A DNA stretch of 64,000 nt from NCBI RefSeq assembly GCF_018131185.1, contig NZ_JAFCJE010000001.1, forward strand, positions 62,001-126,000, read 5' to 3'. Under the pieces are notes generated by a model. It worked only from the letters and a program-made list of their open reading frames with translations, did not search any database and was not told the origin of the DNA. Positions 28,793-38,109 of the stretch are shown piece by piece (position 1 is the stretch's first letter; every line of letters starts with the position of its first letter). The position numbers were made by a program, and so were the translations under genes. This DNA comes from Bradyrhizobium diazoefficiens. Its GTDB lineage: Bacteria > Pseudomonadota > Alphaproteobacteria > Rhizobiales > Xanthobacteraceae.

Positions 28793-29722
28793 TCAGCCGA
28801 GACTTCCCGCAAAGCGTTCGGCCAGCCTGTCTTTCCTGAATGCCTCCGCGACCCAGTCCACAAAGGCTCTCGTCTTGGCGGGCACGAGCTTGCGCGAGGC
28901 ATGGTAGATCGAGATCGCGCCGGCGTCGCAATACCAACGCGGCACCAGGCGCACGAGCGATCCATCTTCGAGCGCGGAGAGGATATCGGCGGTGGCGAGC
29001 ATGGCAACGCCGAGGCCGAGCATTGCGGCCTCGCGCATCGCAGCGGGATCGTTGACTACAATGGACTCCGACAATGGGGCATGAACTTCCCGCCCCGAAA
29101 CATCACGCATCGACCAGTGCCGGACGCGCCCCGTCTGCAGCGAGCGCATGACGATGCCATCAAGTGCGGCCAATTCGTCCGGCCTGGTCGGCGATGTTCG
29201 CCCGGACATGTAGGCTGGAGACGCCACGGCGACGATGTGTGCCGGCGCAAGCGTCCGGCTGACAAGACCAGGCAACAATTCAAACCCGCCTCCGATAGCG
29301 GCGTCGTAACCTTCGCCGACCAGATCGACCTGGCGGTTCTCGAAGTGCCACTCGGGGCGAACGCGCGGATAGCGCGCCAAGAAGCCGGGGAGCAGCGGCA
29401 GGATATGAACTGTGCCGAATGTCGGCGGCAGGCTTACCTTGAGAACGCCCGCCGGCTCCGCCTTTCCCGTCGATATTCCGGCGATCGCTGCCTGGAGCCC
29501 CTCGAGATTGCCGGCGATCGCCGCGCGAAACGTCTCCCCGGCCTCGGTCAGCGTCAGCTTCCGCGTCGAGCGATGAAACAGACGGACACCGAGATTGCGT
29601 TCCAGCATGGCGACGTTGCGGCTGACGGCTGCCGGAGTCAGCAGGAGGCGCCGGCCGGCCTCCGAAAAGCTGCCGCATTCAGCGCTGCGAATGAAGGACT
29701 CGAGGTTGGCCAGTGTTTCCAT
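28793..29722 (-). CDS. LysR-family transcriptional regulator
   Basis: A 309-residue LysR regulator. Its N-terminal HTH (LESFIRSAECGSFSEAGRRLLLTPAAVSRNVAMLERNLGVRLFHRSTRKLTLTEAG) is canonical, followed by a substrate-binding co-inducer domain. It is divergent from an F420-type oxidoreductase gene, its likely target, across a 126-base gap. The co-inducer is unknown. Confidence 0.93.
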   Translation of the reverse strand: METLANLESFIRSAECGSFSEAGRRLLLTPAAVSRNVAMLERNLGVRLFHRSTRKLTLTEAGETFRAAIAGNLEGLQAAIAGISTGKAEPAGVLKVSLPPTFGTVHILPLLPGFLARYPRVRPEWHFENRQVDLVGEGYDAAIGGGFELLPGLVSRTLAPAHIVAVASPAYMSGRTSPTRPDELAALDGIVMRSLQTGRVRHWSMRDVSGREVHAPLSESIVVNDPAAMREAAMLGLGVAMLATADILSALEDGSLVRLVPRWYCDAGAISIYHASRKLVPAKTRAFVDWVAEAFRKDRLAERFAGSLG

Positions 29723-29848
29723 GTGCTCATTTACAAATGATCGTTGAAAATCTTACGAGCAATATCCTCCTAATCAAAGGGCAATGTTTGGGTCATCTCT
29801 ACACCCACGATCAGCTCGTCTGATCCCCAAACACTTCGGAGTATTTCC

Positions 29849-30451
29849 ATGTCCACCATCGGCATCATCGGCGCGGGCAATATCGGCCGCGCCATCGCGC
29901 AGACGCTGGCGCGCAACGGCATCGCGGTGACCCTGTCCAACAGCCGCGGCCCGGAAAGCCTGGCCGCGACCGTGGCCGAGATCGGTCCGCTCGTGACCGC
30001 CGGCACCCGCGAGGAGGCGGCTGCCAAGGATATCGTGTTCGTCGCGGTCAACTGGTCGAAGCTGCCCGACGCGCTTGCCGGGTTGCCGCCGTTCGGCGGC
30101 CGGATCGTCGTCGACGCCAACAATCCGATCGAGGCGCCGTTGTTCAAGCCGGCTGAACTCGGCGGCCGCGCCTCGTCAGAGGTCTTTGCCGATCTGGTGC
30201 CTGGTGCGCGGGTGGTGAAGGCGTTCAACCATCTCCTGGCGCAGCTCCTCGCAACCGACCCGGCAAGCGACGGCGGCAAGCGCGTGCTGTTCTACTCGGG
30301 AGACGATGCTGATGCGAAGGCGGCTGTCGGCGCGCTGATCGATCGGCTCGGATTCTCTGGCATCGATCTTGGCTCGCTCGCGATCGGCGCCAGGTTGACC
30401 CAGTTTCCCGGCGGTCCGCTTCCGGCGCTGAACCTGGTCAAGTTCGGCTGA
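29849..30451 (+). CDS. NADPH-dependent F420 reductase-like oxidoreductase
   Basis: A 200-residue protein with an N-terminal Rossmann motif (IGIIGAGNIGRAIAQTL), SNSRGPESL for the NADP phosphate, and the FVAVNWSKLP...VVDANNPIE pattern of the F420-NADP oxidoreductase/proC-like family. In organisms without F420 these enzymes act as NADP-dependent reductases of unknown substrate. Start ATG at 29849. The next gene starts 47 bases after its stop and may be co-transcribed; the LysR gene is divergent. Confidence 0.85.
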   Translation: MSTIGIIGAGNIGRAIAQTLARNGIAVTLSNSRGPESLAATVAEIGPLVTAGTREEAAAKDIVFVAVNWSKLPDALAGLPPFGGRIVVDANNPIEAPLFKPAELGGRASSEVFADLVPGARVVKAFNHLLAQLLATDPASDGGKRVLFYSGDDADAKAAVGALIDRLGFSGIDLGSLAIGARLTQFPGGPLPALNLVKFG

Positions 30452-30498
30452 TGCTCGGAAACGTTCACCAACAAAATGAGATGACGAGAGGCTGCAAG

Positions 30499-30870
30499 AT
30501 GACAACCGACACTATCGATTTCGACCATCTTCTCCGGTCGAACCTGGAGCGCGTGTTCAACGAGCGGGACGAGGACAAGCGGCGAGCCGCCGTCGCGGAC
30601 TTGTTCGTTGACGAACCAACCATGTACGAGCCGACGAACATCGTCCGGGGGCAGTCGGAGATATCGCGCGTCGCCGGAGATCTTCTCAAGCAGTTCGGCC
30701 CGACATTCAGGTTCGTGCCCGATGGCGTCGCGGTCGGACATCATGGCTTGGCGCGCCTGGCCTGGCGGGCCGGCCCCGAGCATGGACCCGTCGCAGTGAC
30801 GGGGGCCGACGTGGCCCTGGTCGAAGGCGGTAAGATCTCGCAGCTGTGGGTGTTGCTCAATCCGCAGTGA
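30499..30870 (+). CDS. NTF2-like (SnoaL-type) small protein
   Basis: A 123-residue cone-fold protein with RSNLERVFNERDEDKRRAAVADLFVDEPTMYEP at the N terminus and ALVEGGKISQLWVLLNP at the C terminus, typical of SnoaL/NTF2-like proteins. Start chosen at ATG 30499 (MTTDTIDF); an ATG at 30481 is also open. It follows the oxidoreductase and probably belongs to the same LysR-linked unit. Substrate unknown. Confidence 0.78.
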   Translation: MTTDTIDFDHLLRSNLERVFNERDEDKRRAAVADLFVDEPTMYEPTNIVRGQSEISRVAGDLLKQFGPTFRFVPDGVAVGHHGLARLAWRAGPEHGPVAVTGADVALVEGGKISQLWVLLNPQ

Positions 30871-31060
30871 AAGAAGGTTGTTGCCGAGCTAGGCCCGTAG
30901 CCCCGCCGCCGCGATCGTGTTGCCGGCCCATGGCGGATGTCTCGTCCGTCCATCGCTCGGTCAGTGCAGTTCGCCGCGACGGGGCGAAGCGCTTAATTGC
31001 TTTCCGTGCCGTCGACCTCCGGGCACGCTCACGGCATCTCTATCGCCTCCGGAGCCATTC

Positions 31061-32428
31061 GTGTCGCAAGCCGCCCGCCCTAGCCGAAGCCACGCCCCTC
31101 GCACCTCCGCCGAACTCACCTCGGTGATTGCAACCGCCTATGAGCGCATCGAGCGCGACCGGCACCGCAACTGCTGGATCCATGTGAGGCCGATGCGGGA
31201 GGCGCTTGCGGAAGCCGAAGCCCTCGCACGACGCAGCGCGCAAGGCGAAGTCCTGCCGCTTCTAGGTGTGCCTTTCGGGGTGAAGGACAACATCGACGTG
31301 GCGGGCATGCCGACGACGGCGGCCTGTCCCTCATTCGCCCATGTTGCGGAGCGATCCGCCCGGTGCGTCGAGCGCCTGGTCGCAGCGGGCGCGATCTGCC
31401 TCGGCAAGACCAATCTGGATCAGTTCGCCACCGGACTCTCCGGCGCGCGGTCACCGTATGGCGCCTGTCCGAGCGCCGCTGACGGTCGCTATGTCTCAGG
31501 CGGGTCGAGCTCGGGTTCGGCTGTCGCCGTCGCCTCCGGCCATATTGCCTTCTCACTCGGAACCGACACCGGCGGCTCGGGCCGGATACCGGCAGGCTTC
31601 AATGGCATCGTCGGAATCAAGCCGACCGTCGGGTTTGTCTCGTCCCGAGGGCTCCTTCCGAACTGCCCGACGCTGGATTGCCCATCGATCTTCTGCAATT
31701 CCGCCGCCGAGGGCAAGCTGCTGCTGGGGCTCGTCGAGGGCTTCGACGAAGAAGACCCCTACAGCCGCCACGCGCCGGCCCTTGTGTCGACCTTTCCCCG
31801 CGAATTCCGCTTCGGACGTATCTCGGCGCGTCAGCTGAATTCATTCGGCATGCCCGAATGCGACGCTCTCTACGAACGGGCATGCGAGAGGCTCGCGGCG
31901 TTGGGCGGCCAGGCCGTCGAGATCGACTTCACCCCTTTCGCCGAGGCCGGCGAAATGCTGTTTTCGGGGCCCTGGATCGCTGAACGCCACGCGGCGATCA
32001 GCACCCTCATCGATATCGATCATGGTGGATTGCTGGAGGTTACGCGCAAGGTGCTGCATTCGGCGTCGCACTTCGCCGCGACAGATGCATTCGCGGCGCA
32101 ACACCGCCTCCTGAAGCTGCGGCGGCAGGTCCAGTCAATGTTCGCGCAGATGGATGCCCTAGTGGTGCCCACCGCACCGCGCCCCTTCACGATTGCCGAC
32201 ATGCTGGAAGACCCCGTCACGCTCAACAGCCGTCTGGGCTACTACTCCTATTTTGCCAACCTTCTGGACTTGTGCGCGGTGGCGCTTCCCAATGCCACGC
32301 TGCCAACCGGCATGCCCATGGGCATTACCCTGCTGGCGGCCCCATGGCACGACCATGCCCTGCTGGACTTTGCCGCGAGATGGCAGCCGGACGACGGCGC
32401 CGCCCTCTTCGATCTGAAAGTCTATTGA
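31061..32428 (+). CDS. Amidase-signature enzyme resembling the amidase half of allophanate hydrolase
   Basis: The product, 455 residues from GTG at 31061, has the full amidase triad: Lys75 (PFGVKDNID), Ser149 (YVSGGSSSGSA) and Ser173 (GTDTGGSGRIPAGF). The wording GTDTGGSGRIPAGFNGIVGIKPT and LGYYSYFANLLDLCAVALPN matches allophanate hydrolase (AtzF/DUR1,2-type) amidase domains. The C-terminal domain that full-length allophanate hydrolases carry is missing. The open frame extends to 30917 but the extra part has no homology. It is convergent with a Crp/ABC operon; a role in using a urea-like or ureido nitrogen source is an inference. Confidence 0.85.
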   Translation: MSQAARPSRSHAPRTSAELTSVIATAYERIERDRHRNCWIHVRPMREALAEAEALARRSAQGEVLPLLGVPFGVKDNIDVAGMPTTAACPSFAHVAERSARCVERLVAAGAICLGKTNLDQFATGLSGARSPYGACPSAADGRYVSGGSSSGSAVAVASGHIAFSLGTDTGGSGRIPAGFNGIVGIKPTVGFVSSRGLLPNCPTLDCPSIFCNSAAEGKLLLGLVEGFDEEDPYSRHAPALVSTFPREFRFGRISARQLNSFGMPECDALYERACERLAALGGQAVEIDFTPFAEAGEMLFSGPWIAERHAAISTLIDIDHGGLLEVTRKVLHSASHFAATDAFAAQHRLLKLRRQVQSMFAQMDALVVPTAPRPFTIADMLEDPVTLNSRLGYYSYFANLLDLCAVALPNATLPTGMPMGITLLAAPWHDHALLDFAARWQPDDGAALFDLKVY

Positions 32429-32469
32429 CGTGACGCCGAAGCCGGAGCTTCGCCCGATCTCGTCGCGCT

Positions 32470-33195
32470 CTAGACGAGTTCGAGATCGAGCGCGCGCAAA
32501 TTCAGGATGACGATCAGCCCTCGGTCGTAGCGGATGACGCCTCTCGCCTGCATGCGCGAAAGCTGCACCGTTACCCATTGCCGTGTGGCTCCGATCAGGT
32601 TGGCGAGATCGCCGTGGGTGAACGGAATGCCGATCACGATCTCGCGGCCCTGCGGCGTTCCGTAGATCTTCGAGAGAAAGATGAGCAGACGCTGCAACCG
32701 TTCGGTGACTGACCGCGTGCCGAGCATCTGCGCCATGGCCGAGTAGCACCTTGCCTTGAACGCCAGCGCATCAAGAAGCGCAACCGCGATGGTGGCCGAC
32801 TGGAGCGCAAGGTCGCGCAGCGCGGGACCAGGCAGGAACAGGAGCCGGCTGCGCTCGATTGCAACCGAAGACCACATATGCGCTCCGGCCCCGAAGAGAT
32901 CCGGCCCACCGACGAAATTGCCGGCAAACCAGTACGCGAGCGTCACCTCACGACCGGAGGGCGCTGCATAATAGCTGCGGATTCGGCCCGACTCGATCAG
33001 ATAGATGCCACTCTGCGTGTCGCCCTGGCGCCAGACATGCTTGCCGGTTTCCAGAACCTCCCGACGACCAATGGCAAGGATGCGACGCCGGTCCGCCTCG
33101 TTCAAGGGATCGAGCAAACCCGGCAACGAACTGACCAGAGTATCCGACTCGGCCAGGATCACCCCGGCCGTGGTCCTGAGACTTGTCGCTGACAT
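32470..33195 (-). CDS. Crp/Fnr-family transcriptional regulator
   Basis: A 241-residue regulator with an N-terminal cyclic-nucleotide-binding beta-roll (GKHVWRQGDTQSGIYLIESGRIRSYYAAPSGREV) and a C-terminal winged HTH (FTHGDLANLIGATRQWVTVQLSRMQARGVIRYDRG). It lacks the N-terminal Cys cluster of Fnr and the full Arg-Thr cAMP signature. It is the last gene of the binding protein-permease-ATPase operon, 58 bases after the ATPase, and likely controls that operon or the convergent amidase. Confidence 0.9.
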   Translation of the reverse strand: MSATSLRTTAGVILAESDTLVSSLPGLLDPLNEADRRRILAIGRREVLETGKHVWRQGDTQSGIYLIESGRIRSYYAAPSGREVTLAYWFAGNFVGGPDLFGAGAHMWSSVAIERSRLLFLPGPALRDLALQSATIAVALLDALAFKARCYSAMAQMLGTRSVTERLQRLLIFLSKIYGTPQGREIVIGIPFTHGDLANLIGATRQWVTVQLSRMQARGVIRYDRGLIVILNLRALDLELV

Positions 33196-33253
33196 CTGTC
33201 CGCTCCCTGGTAGCTGGAGCAGAACTATTCAAGAGCCATGCCAGCCCCACCGG

Positions 33254-34132
33254 CTAGGTCACCGCTTCCATTTGCGCGAATGCCTTGCGGCCTTCGGTCC
33301 GGATCAGATCCAGGCAATCCCGCTTGAGGGCGAGATAGGCGGGGTCGGTCAGGATCGCGCTGGAGCGCGGGCGCGGGAGGCCCACGGAAAGATCCCGCAG
33401 GATACGGCCGGGGCCGGCGCTCATGATCAGCACCCGATCGGACAGGAGAATGGCTTCGTCGATATCGTGCGTGACGAAGACGATCGTGGCGTTGATCCGG
33501 TCGCGAAGTTCGAGAAGGTTGTCTTGCATCACCGCGCGGGTCTGCGCGTCCAGAGCGCCGAACGGCTCGTCCATGAGCAGCACACGCGGCTGGTTCGCGA
33601 GGGCGCGCGCAATCGCCACCCGCTGCTGCATGCCGCCTGAAAGCGTATGCGGATAGGCGCTCGCGAATTTCGTCAGCCCGATCATTTCGATCAGATCGTC
33701 GGCGATCCGCAGCGCTTCCGTCTTGGACTTGCCGAGCGCGCGCGGGCCGTGAGCGATGTTACGGCGCACCGATTTCCACGGAAAGAGATGCGGCTGCTGG
33801 AAGACCATCCCGACATCCGGCCGGCGCCCCAGCATCGGCCCGCCAGCCACCATCACCCGGCCTTCAAACGGCCGCTCGAGGCCTGCCATCGCATTCAAAA
33901 GCGTGGACTTGCCGCAGCCCGACGGGCCCACGAGCGAGACGAATTCGCCCGACATGACATCCAGGGACACCCGGTCCACCGCAATGACCTGGCCGCGGGG
34001 CGCAGCGAAGACGATGCTCAAATCCTCGATGCGGATGGTCGGTTGAGGTGTTGCCGCCGAAGGCGACGGCGGAGCATCGACGAGTCGGAGCGGCTGGGCC
34101 GGACGGAGCGAGTTGTGCATCATCGCCACCAT
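33254..34132 (-). CDS. ABC transporter ATPase of the nitrate/sulfonate/taurine type
   Basis: A 292-residue ATPase with Walker A VGPSGCGKSTLLNAMAG, Q-loop VFQQPHLFPW, signature LSGGMQQRVAIARAL, Walker B LLMDEPFGALDAQTR and H-loop FVTHDIDEA. This is the TauB/SsuB/NrtD subgroup. It has an extra 30-residue N terminus with no known role. It overlaps the permease gene by 13 bases. Substrate class (nitrate, sulfonate, cyanate-like or pyrimidine) cannot be told from the ATPase. Confidence 0.92.
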   Translation of the reverse strand: MVAMMHNSLRPAQPLRLVDAPPSPSAATPQPTIRIEDLSIVFAAPRGQVIAVDRVSLDVMSGEFVSLVGPSGCGKSTLLNAMAGLERPFEGRVMVAGGPMLGRRPDVGMVFQQPHLFPWKSVRRNIAHGPRALGKSKTEALRIADDLIEMIGLTKFASAYPHTLSGGMQQRVAIARALANQPRVLLMDEPFGALDAQTRAVMQDNLLELRDRINATIVFVTHDIDEAILLSDRVLIMSAGPGRILRDLSVGLPRPRSSAILTDPAYLALKRDCLDLIRTEGRKAFAQMEAVT

Positions 34133-34899
34133 ACCGCCCGTTCCGACATCGCCGCGAAGGAACGATCGGCCACGAATGAGAGCAGCCCGAGCGCCGCCAG
34201 CCCGCCCATCACCTGTCCGGTCTGCATGTTCTGTTGCGCGATCTCGATCCGGTACACGATGCCTGAAAACGCGCCCGCCAGCTCAGCGGCCACGAGGGTG
34301 TAAAAGGAGATGCTCACCGCGGTGCGCAGGCCGACGACGATGTAGGGAAGCGCGCCCAACAGGACGATCTCCCCCAACATCTGTCGACGTGGCGTACCGA
34401 GCATCAGCGCGGCGCGAATGAGGCCCCGATCGACCTTCTGAACGCCGATATGAGTCGCGAGCCACACGGTGAAGAACACGCCCCAGACGACCAGAAACAG
34501 TTTGCCGGTCTCGGACAACCCGAACCAGAGGATTACGATGGGCACAAAGGCGATTGGAGGAATCGGGCGAAGAATATGGAACAGTGGGGAGAGCAGGCTC
34601 GAGACCAGCCGGAACTCGCCCGTGAGGATGCCGAGCACGATCCCGGCGGCGGCACCAATCGCAAATCCCGCAGTGACGCGGAAGAGGCTCGCTGAAACGT
34701 CGCCGAAAAACTGTCCGCTGTGAATCCAGTCGAGGACGGCGACAGCGACCGTCGAAGGCGGTGGAAACAGCACCGCGTTGACGATGTGCGATCGTGCGAC
34801 CAGTTCCCATAGGCAGACGAAGGCCGGCACGGAGAGCGCGCCGACCAGCACGCTCAGGCGTCGCTCCGCGTTCGCGCGGTGGCGTCCGTCGGTGCTCAT
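34120..34899 (-). CDS. ABC transporter permease of the nitrate/sulfonate/taurine type
   Basis: A 259-residue BPD_transp_1 permease with about six hydrophobic segments and the EAA loop RGLIRAALMLGTPRRQMLGEIVLLGALPYIVVGLR. It belongs with the SBP and ATPase on either side. Its ATG overlaps the stop of the binding-protein gene by four bases. Confidence 0.92.
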   Translation of the reverse strand: MSTDGRHRANAERRLSVLVGALSVPAFVCLWELVARSHIVNAVLFPPPSTVAVAVLDWIHSGQFFGDVSASLFRVTAGFAIGAAAGIVLGILTGEFRLVSSLLSPLFHILRPIPPIAFVPIVILWFGLSETGKLFLVVWGVFFTVWLATHIGVQKVDRGLIRAALMLGTPRRQMLGEIVLLGALPYIVVGLRTAVSISFYTLVAAELAGAFSGIVYRIEIAQQNMQTGQVMGGLAALGLLSFVADRSFAAMSERAVWWR

Positions 34900-35897
34900 G
34901 GATTGGCCGACAGCGTCACGCGCGCGCCATCAAGCGCCTTCAGCGGCCCCGTCGCAATGATCTTCGCGAAATCGGGCATTCCCGCCCCGGGCGGATGATT
35001 GCCGGTCTCGAGCCGCCAGGCCGCGTGCGTCTTCAGCGTATCGAGCAAATTGTCGTCGAGGCGCACGTGATAGACGTAGTCCGACCAGATCGCCGCAAGC
35101 TCGTCGCGCTTCATGCCCGACGCTGTGGCGACGATGTCGATCGCTTCATTCGGATGAGCCTTGACCCAGCCCTCGGCTTCAATGAGGGCCGCCAGGAATT
35201 TGCTGACGATCGCCGGGTTTGCCTCCAGATATGGCCGCGTCACGACGATGTTGAAGGTCTCCGAATAGATTCCTTTGGTGTCGAGCAGGACGGCACCCTC
35301 GCCGAGAGCCTTCTTTGCATTCGCGACATGCGGCTCCCAGGTGTCGAACGCATCGATGCTCCCCGCCGCCAGGGCTGCAAGCATCTCCTGCGGACGAAGA
35401 TTGACCAGCGTAACGTCCTTGGAGGTGAGTCCCGCCGCCTTCAACAGAGAAGCGGTGTAGACCTCGCTACCGGTGCCGGCCGTGAACCCGATTCGTTTGC
35501 CGCGCAGATCGGCTTTCGTTCTGATGGCGGCGGACGCCGCCGTCATCGTCTTCAGATCGGAATATTCCATGCCGGCAACGAAGGCGATCGGTTGCTGGGC
35601 CATTGCGGCCGCCGTGACCGGAGCCTCGGCGGTCGTCGCGATATCCGCCCCGCCACCCATCACCGTGTCGAGGCACTGCTTTCCGCTCGTGAAATTCGAG
35701 ACGGAGATATCGAGTCCCTGCTTGGCGAACAGGCCGTTCGCCTTGGCGACGATCGCCAGGCCCGAAATCGGCGCGAGATTCTGCGCAAGCCGTGCCTTCA
35801 GCATATCTTCGGCTTTGGCCCCGGAGCCGGGGGTGAGGACGGCCGCATACGCCGAGATCGCAAGTAGAGCCAGGTGGAGAGCTGTTTTCGCGCGCAT
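34896..35897 (-). CDS. Periplasmic substrate-binding protein, NMT1/TauA-like
   Basis: A 333-residue exported protein with a Sec signal peptide (MRAKTALHLALLAISAYAAV...AKA). The mature part resembles the NMT1/THI5-like and SsuA/TauA receptors (LAIVAKANGLFAKQGLDISVSNFTSGKQCLDTVMGGGADIATTAEAPV; RGKRIGFTAGTGSEVYTASLLKAAGL; GSIDAFDTWEPHVANAK). It is the first gene of a four-gene operon (SBP, permease, ATPase, Crp). The ligand is unknown; it is probably a small nitrogen or sulfur compound. Confidence 0.92.
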   Translation of the reverse strand: MRAKTALHLALLAISAYAAVLTPGSGAKAEDMLKARLAQNLAPISGLAIVAKANGLFAKQGLDISVSNFTSGKQCLDTVMGGGADIATTAEAPVTAAAMAQQPIAFVAGMEYSDLKTMTAASAAIRTKADLRGKRIGFTAGTGSEVYTASLLKAAGLTSKDVTLVNLRPQEMLAALAAGSIDAFDTWEPHVANAKKALGEGAVLLDTKGIYSETFNIVVTRPYLEANPAIVSKFLAALIEAEGWVKAHPNEAIDIVATASGMKRDELAAIWSDYVYHVRLDDNLLDTLKTHAAWRLETGNHPPGAGMPDFAKIIATGPLKALDGARVTLSANP

Positions 35898-36103
35898 GCA
35901 ACGAGCCCCTATCGTGTCGGCGGCCGCAATGGCCGGCCTGTGATGGGACGAGGGTCATGCGAAGGCGAGGGGTCGTGAAGCAATTAATCGACAACGGGGC
36001 CGGCCAACCTGTTTTTTGCGCATCGTGGATGCGCGGCGGACTGCAATTTGAGCAGCAGGGAGCCCGGTCCGCTCGCCTCTTGTGCTGCGCCAGCCCGGCT
36101 CGT

Positions 36104-36763
36104 TCAGGCCCGCGGCTTCGCCGCTGCGATCCCGTTGCCATTCCGCCGCCGGATCATCCAGACCGCTGCGCCCGCAACGATCGCCACCGCGACAACGGCG
36201 AGGATCCAGATGTGCTTGCCGATATGCTCATGGTGGGGGAGCCCGGCATATTCATGCAGCGCCGACACCGCCAGCACGCCCGGCAGCACATGGGCCGGCG
36301 CCCAGACCAGGATCGCCGGGATGTTCACCGCGTAGAACTTTGCCGGCGCCATGCCGAGCGCGCCTGCGGTCACCGGCACGAAGGCGCGGACCGGGGGCAC
36401 GAAGCGGGCGAAGAACACGGCCCAGGTGCCGAAACGGTGGAAGAAGCTTTCGCTCTGCTCGACCACGCGCGGATAGTTGGTCAGCGGCCAGGTGGTGAGG
36501 ATCTCGCGCTGCCGCCGGTGCCCGATCCAATAGGCCGAGCCGTCTCCGAGCACGGCGCCAAGCGCAGCGGCGAGCAGCACCCATGGCAGCGCGAGCTCGC
36601 CCCCCGGAACCAGGGCGCTGAGCGCCAGGATGATGGTCGAGCCGGGGATCACCGAGCCCACCACCGGCACGGCTTCCAGCAGCGCAGCCAGGAACAGGGT
36701 CAGATAGCCCAGCCACGGATGGGCCGAGACGAAGGCGATGAGGGGATCGAGGAAGGATGTCAC
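36104..36763 (-). CDS. DedA-family membrane protein
   Basis: A 219-residue inner-membrane protein of the DedA/VTT superfamily, now regarded as phospholipid flippases/scramblases. Features are VPVVGSVIPGSTIILALSAL near the N terminus, the family motif FFARFVPPVRAFVPVTAG, and a C-terminal hydrophobic helix with a basic tail (WMIRRRNGNG). The charged residues E29 and R in FARFVP expected of the family are present. It is monocistronic; the flanking gaps show no clear promoter. Confidence 0.92.
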   Translation of the reverse strand: MTSFLDPLIAFVSAHPWLGYLTLFLAALLEAVPVVGSVIPGSTIILALSALVPGGELALPWVLLAAALGAVLGDGSAYWIGHRRQREILTTWPLTNYPRVVEQSESFFHRFGTWAVFFARFVPPVRAFVPVTAGALGMAPAKFYAVNIPAILVWAPAHVLPGVLAVSALHEYAGLPHHEHIGKHIWILAVVAVAIVAGAAVWMIRRRNGNGIAAAKPRA

Positions 36764-37058
36764 GTCGTCTTTCGTATCGGCGATGGACCTTGGGATGACC
36801 CTACCCAGTTAAGGGCGGGCGGTGAAAGTGCCATTCGCGTAGGCAAGCCGCCAGTCGCGCTCGAAATTCGAGCGTGATTCGCAAGGCAGCCCTCCAAAAA
36901 CTGCGTTCCTCACCTATCTAAATGAAAACACAATGGAACTTTGATTGGTGGGCGGGCTTCTGCCGGCCACTGGTCTCTGATAGGTTGATTTTCAGCACCC
37001 AGCCGCAGCCAACGTGCGAATAACCGGTTTCGGGACCGCCCGGGACCTCGGAGGATTG
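36764..37058. other. Gene-free stretch before cobS
   Basis: 295 bases upstream of cobS between divergent genes. It has an AT-rich patch (about 36915-36950, with ATGAAAACACAATGG) and ends in the cobS Shine-Dalgarno GGAGGATTG. The words GGCCACTGGTC recall cobalamin-riboswitch fragments but the rest of that fold is missing. No other element was recognised. Confidence 0.5.
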
Positions 37059-38057
37059 ATGACGACCGCCGCTCTGTCCAAAGTTGAGGAAGTTTCCGGT
37101 CTGCCCGACATGAAGGTGTCGGTGCGGCAGGTGTTCGGGATCGACAGCGATCTCGAAGTCCCCGCCTATTCCGAAGTCGATCCTCATGTGCCCGAAGTCG
37201 ATTCCGATTACCGCTTCGACCGCGCCACCACGCTCGCCATTCTCGCCGGCTTCGCCCGCAACCGCCGCGTGATGGTGACCGGCTATCACGGCACCGGCAA
37301 ATCCACCCATATCGAGCAGGTCGCGGCCCGCCTGAACTGGCCCTGCGTGCGCGTCAACCTCGACAGCCACATCAGCCGTATCGACCTCGTCGGCAAGGAT
37401 TCCATCGTGGTCCGCGACGGCAAGCAGGTCACCGAATTCCGCGACGGCATCCTGCCCTGGGCGCTGCAGAACAACGTCGCGCTGGTGTTCGACGAATACG
37501 ACGCCGGTCGCCCCGACGTGATGTTCGTGATCCAGCGCGTGCTGGAAGTCTCCGGCCGCCTGACCCTGCTCGACCAGAACAAGGTGATCAAGCCGCACCC
37601 GGCGTTCCGGCTGTTCGCCACGGCGAACACGGTCGGCCTCGGCGACACGTCGGGCCTCTATCACGGCACCCAGCAGATCAACCAGGGCCAGATGGACCGC
37701 TGGTCGATCGTCACCACGCTGAACTATCTCAGCCATGACGAGGAGGTGGAGATCGTGCTGGCCAAGGCCAAGCACTATCGCACCACCGAGGGCCGCGACA
37801 TCGTGAACAAGATGGTGCGCCTCGCCGATCTCACCCGTAACGCCTTCGCCAACGGCGACCTGTCGACGGTGATGAGCCCGCGCACGGTGATCACCTGGGC
37901 GGAGAACGCCGACATCTTCGGCGATATCGGCTTTGCGTTCCGCGTCACCTTCCTCAACAAATGCGACGAGCTCGAGCGTCCCCTGGTCGCCGAGTTCTAC
38001 CAGCGCTGCTTCAACGCCGAGCTGCCGGAATCGGCGGTCAACGTGGCGCTGAGCTGA
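37059..38057 (+). CDS. cobS: Aerobic cobaltochelatase subunit CobS
   Basis: This is the AAA+ ATPase subunit of the CobNST complex, which inserts cobalt into hydrogenobyrinic acid a,c-diamide. The 332-residue product starts at ATG 37059 after GGAGGA. It shows the N-terminal [20 protein letters not shown], Walker [15 protein letters not shown], Walker [15 protein letters not shown] and sensor motif [14 protein letters not shown]. It is followed by cobT after 52 bases that include a hairpin. Confidence 0.97.
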   Translation: MTTAALSKVEEVSGLPDMKVSVRQVFGIDSDLEVPAYSEVDPHVPEVDSDYRFDRATTLAILAGFARNRRVMVTGYHGTGKSTHIEQVAARLNWPCVRVNLDSHISRIDLVGKDSIVVRDGKQVTEFRDGILPWALQNNVALVFDEYDAGRPDVMFVIQRVLEVSGRLTLLDQNKVIKPHPAFRLFATANTVGLGDTSGLYHGTQQINQGQMDRWSIVTTLNYLSHDEEVEIVLAKAKHYRTTEGRDIVNKMVRLADLTRNAFANGDLSTVMSPRTVITWAENADIFGDIGFAFRVTFLNKCDELERPLVAEFYQRCFNAELPESAVNVALS

Positions 38058-38070
38058 TTTCTCCCGGGGT

Positions 38071-38096
38071 GTCGTCCCGGCTCTCACCGGGACGAC
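38071..38096. repeat. REP-like hairpin between cobS and cobT
   Basis: GTCGTCCCGG-CTCTCA-CCGGGACGAC is a perfect 10-base stem with a 6-base loop. It lies in the 52-base gap inside an otherwise co-transcribed pair. It shares the GTCGTCCC/GGGACGAC words with the interspersed family at 3503, 16950 and 41103. Confidence 0.6.
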
Positions 38097-38109
38097 GGAT
38101 CAAGGTGAC

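Noticed and set aside
36950..37058. Possible cobalamin riboswitch before cobS (GGCCACTGG)
   Set aside because: Only a short fragment resembles the B12 consensus. The upstream paired elements are absent.
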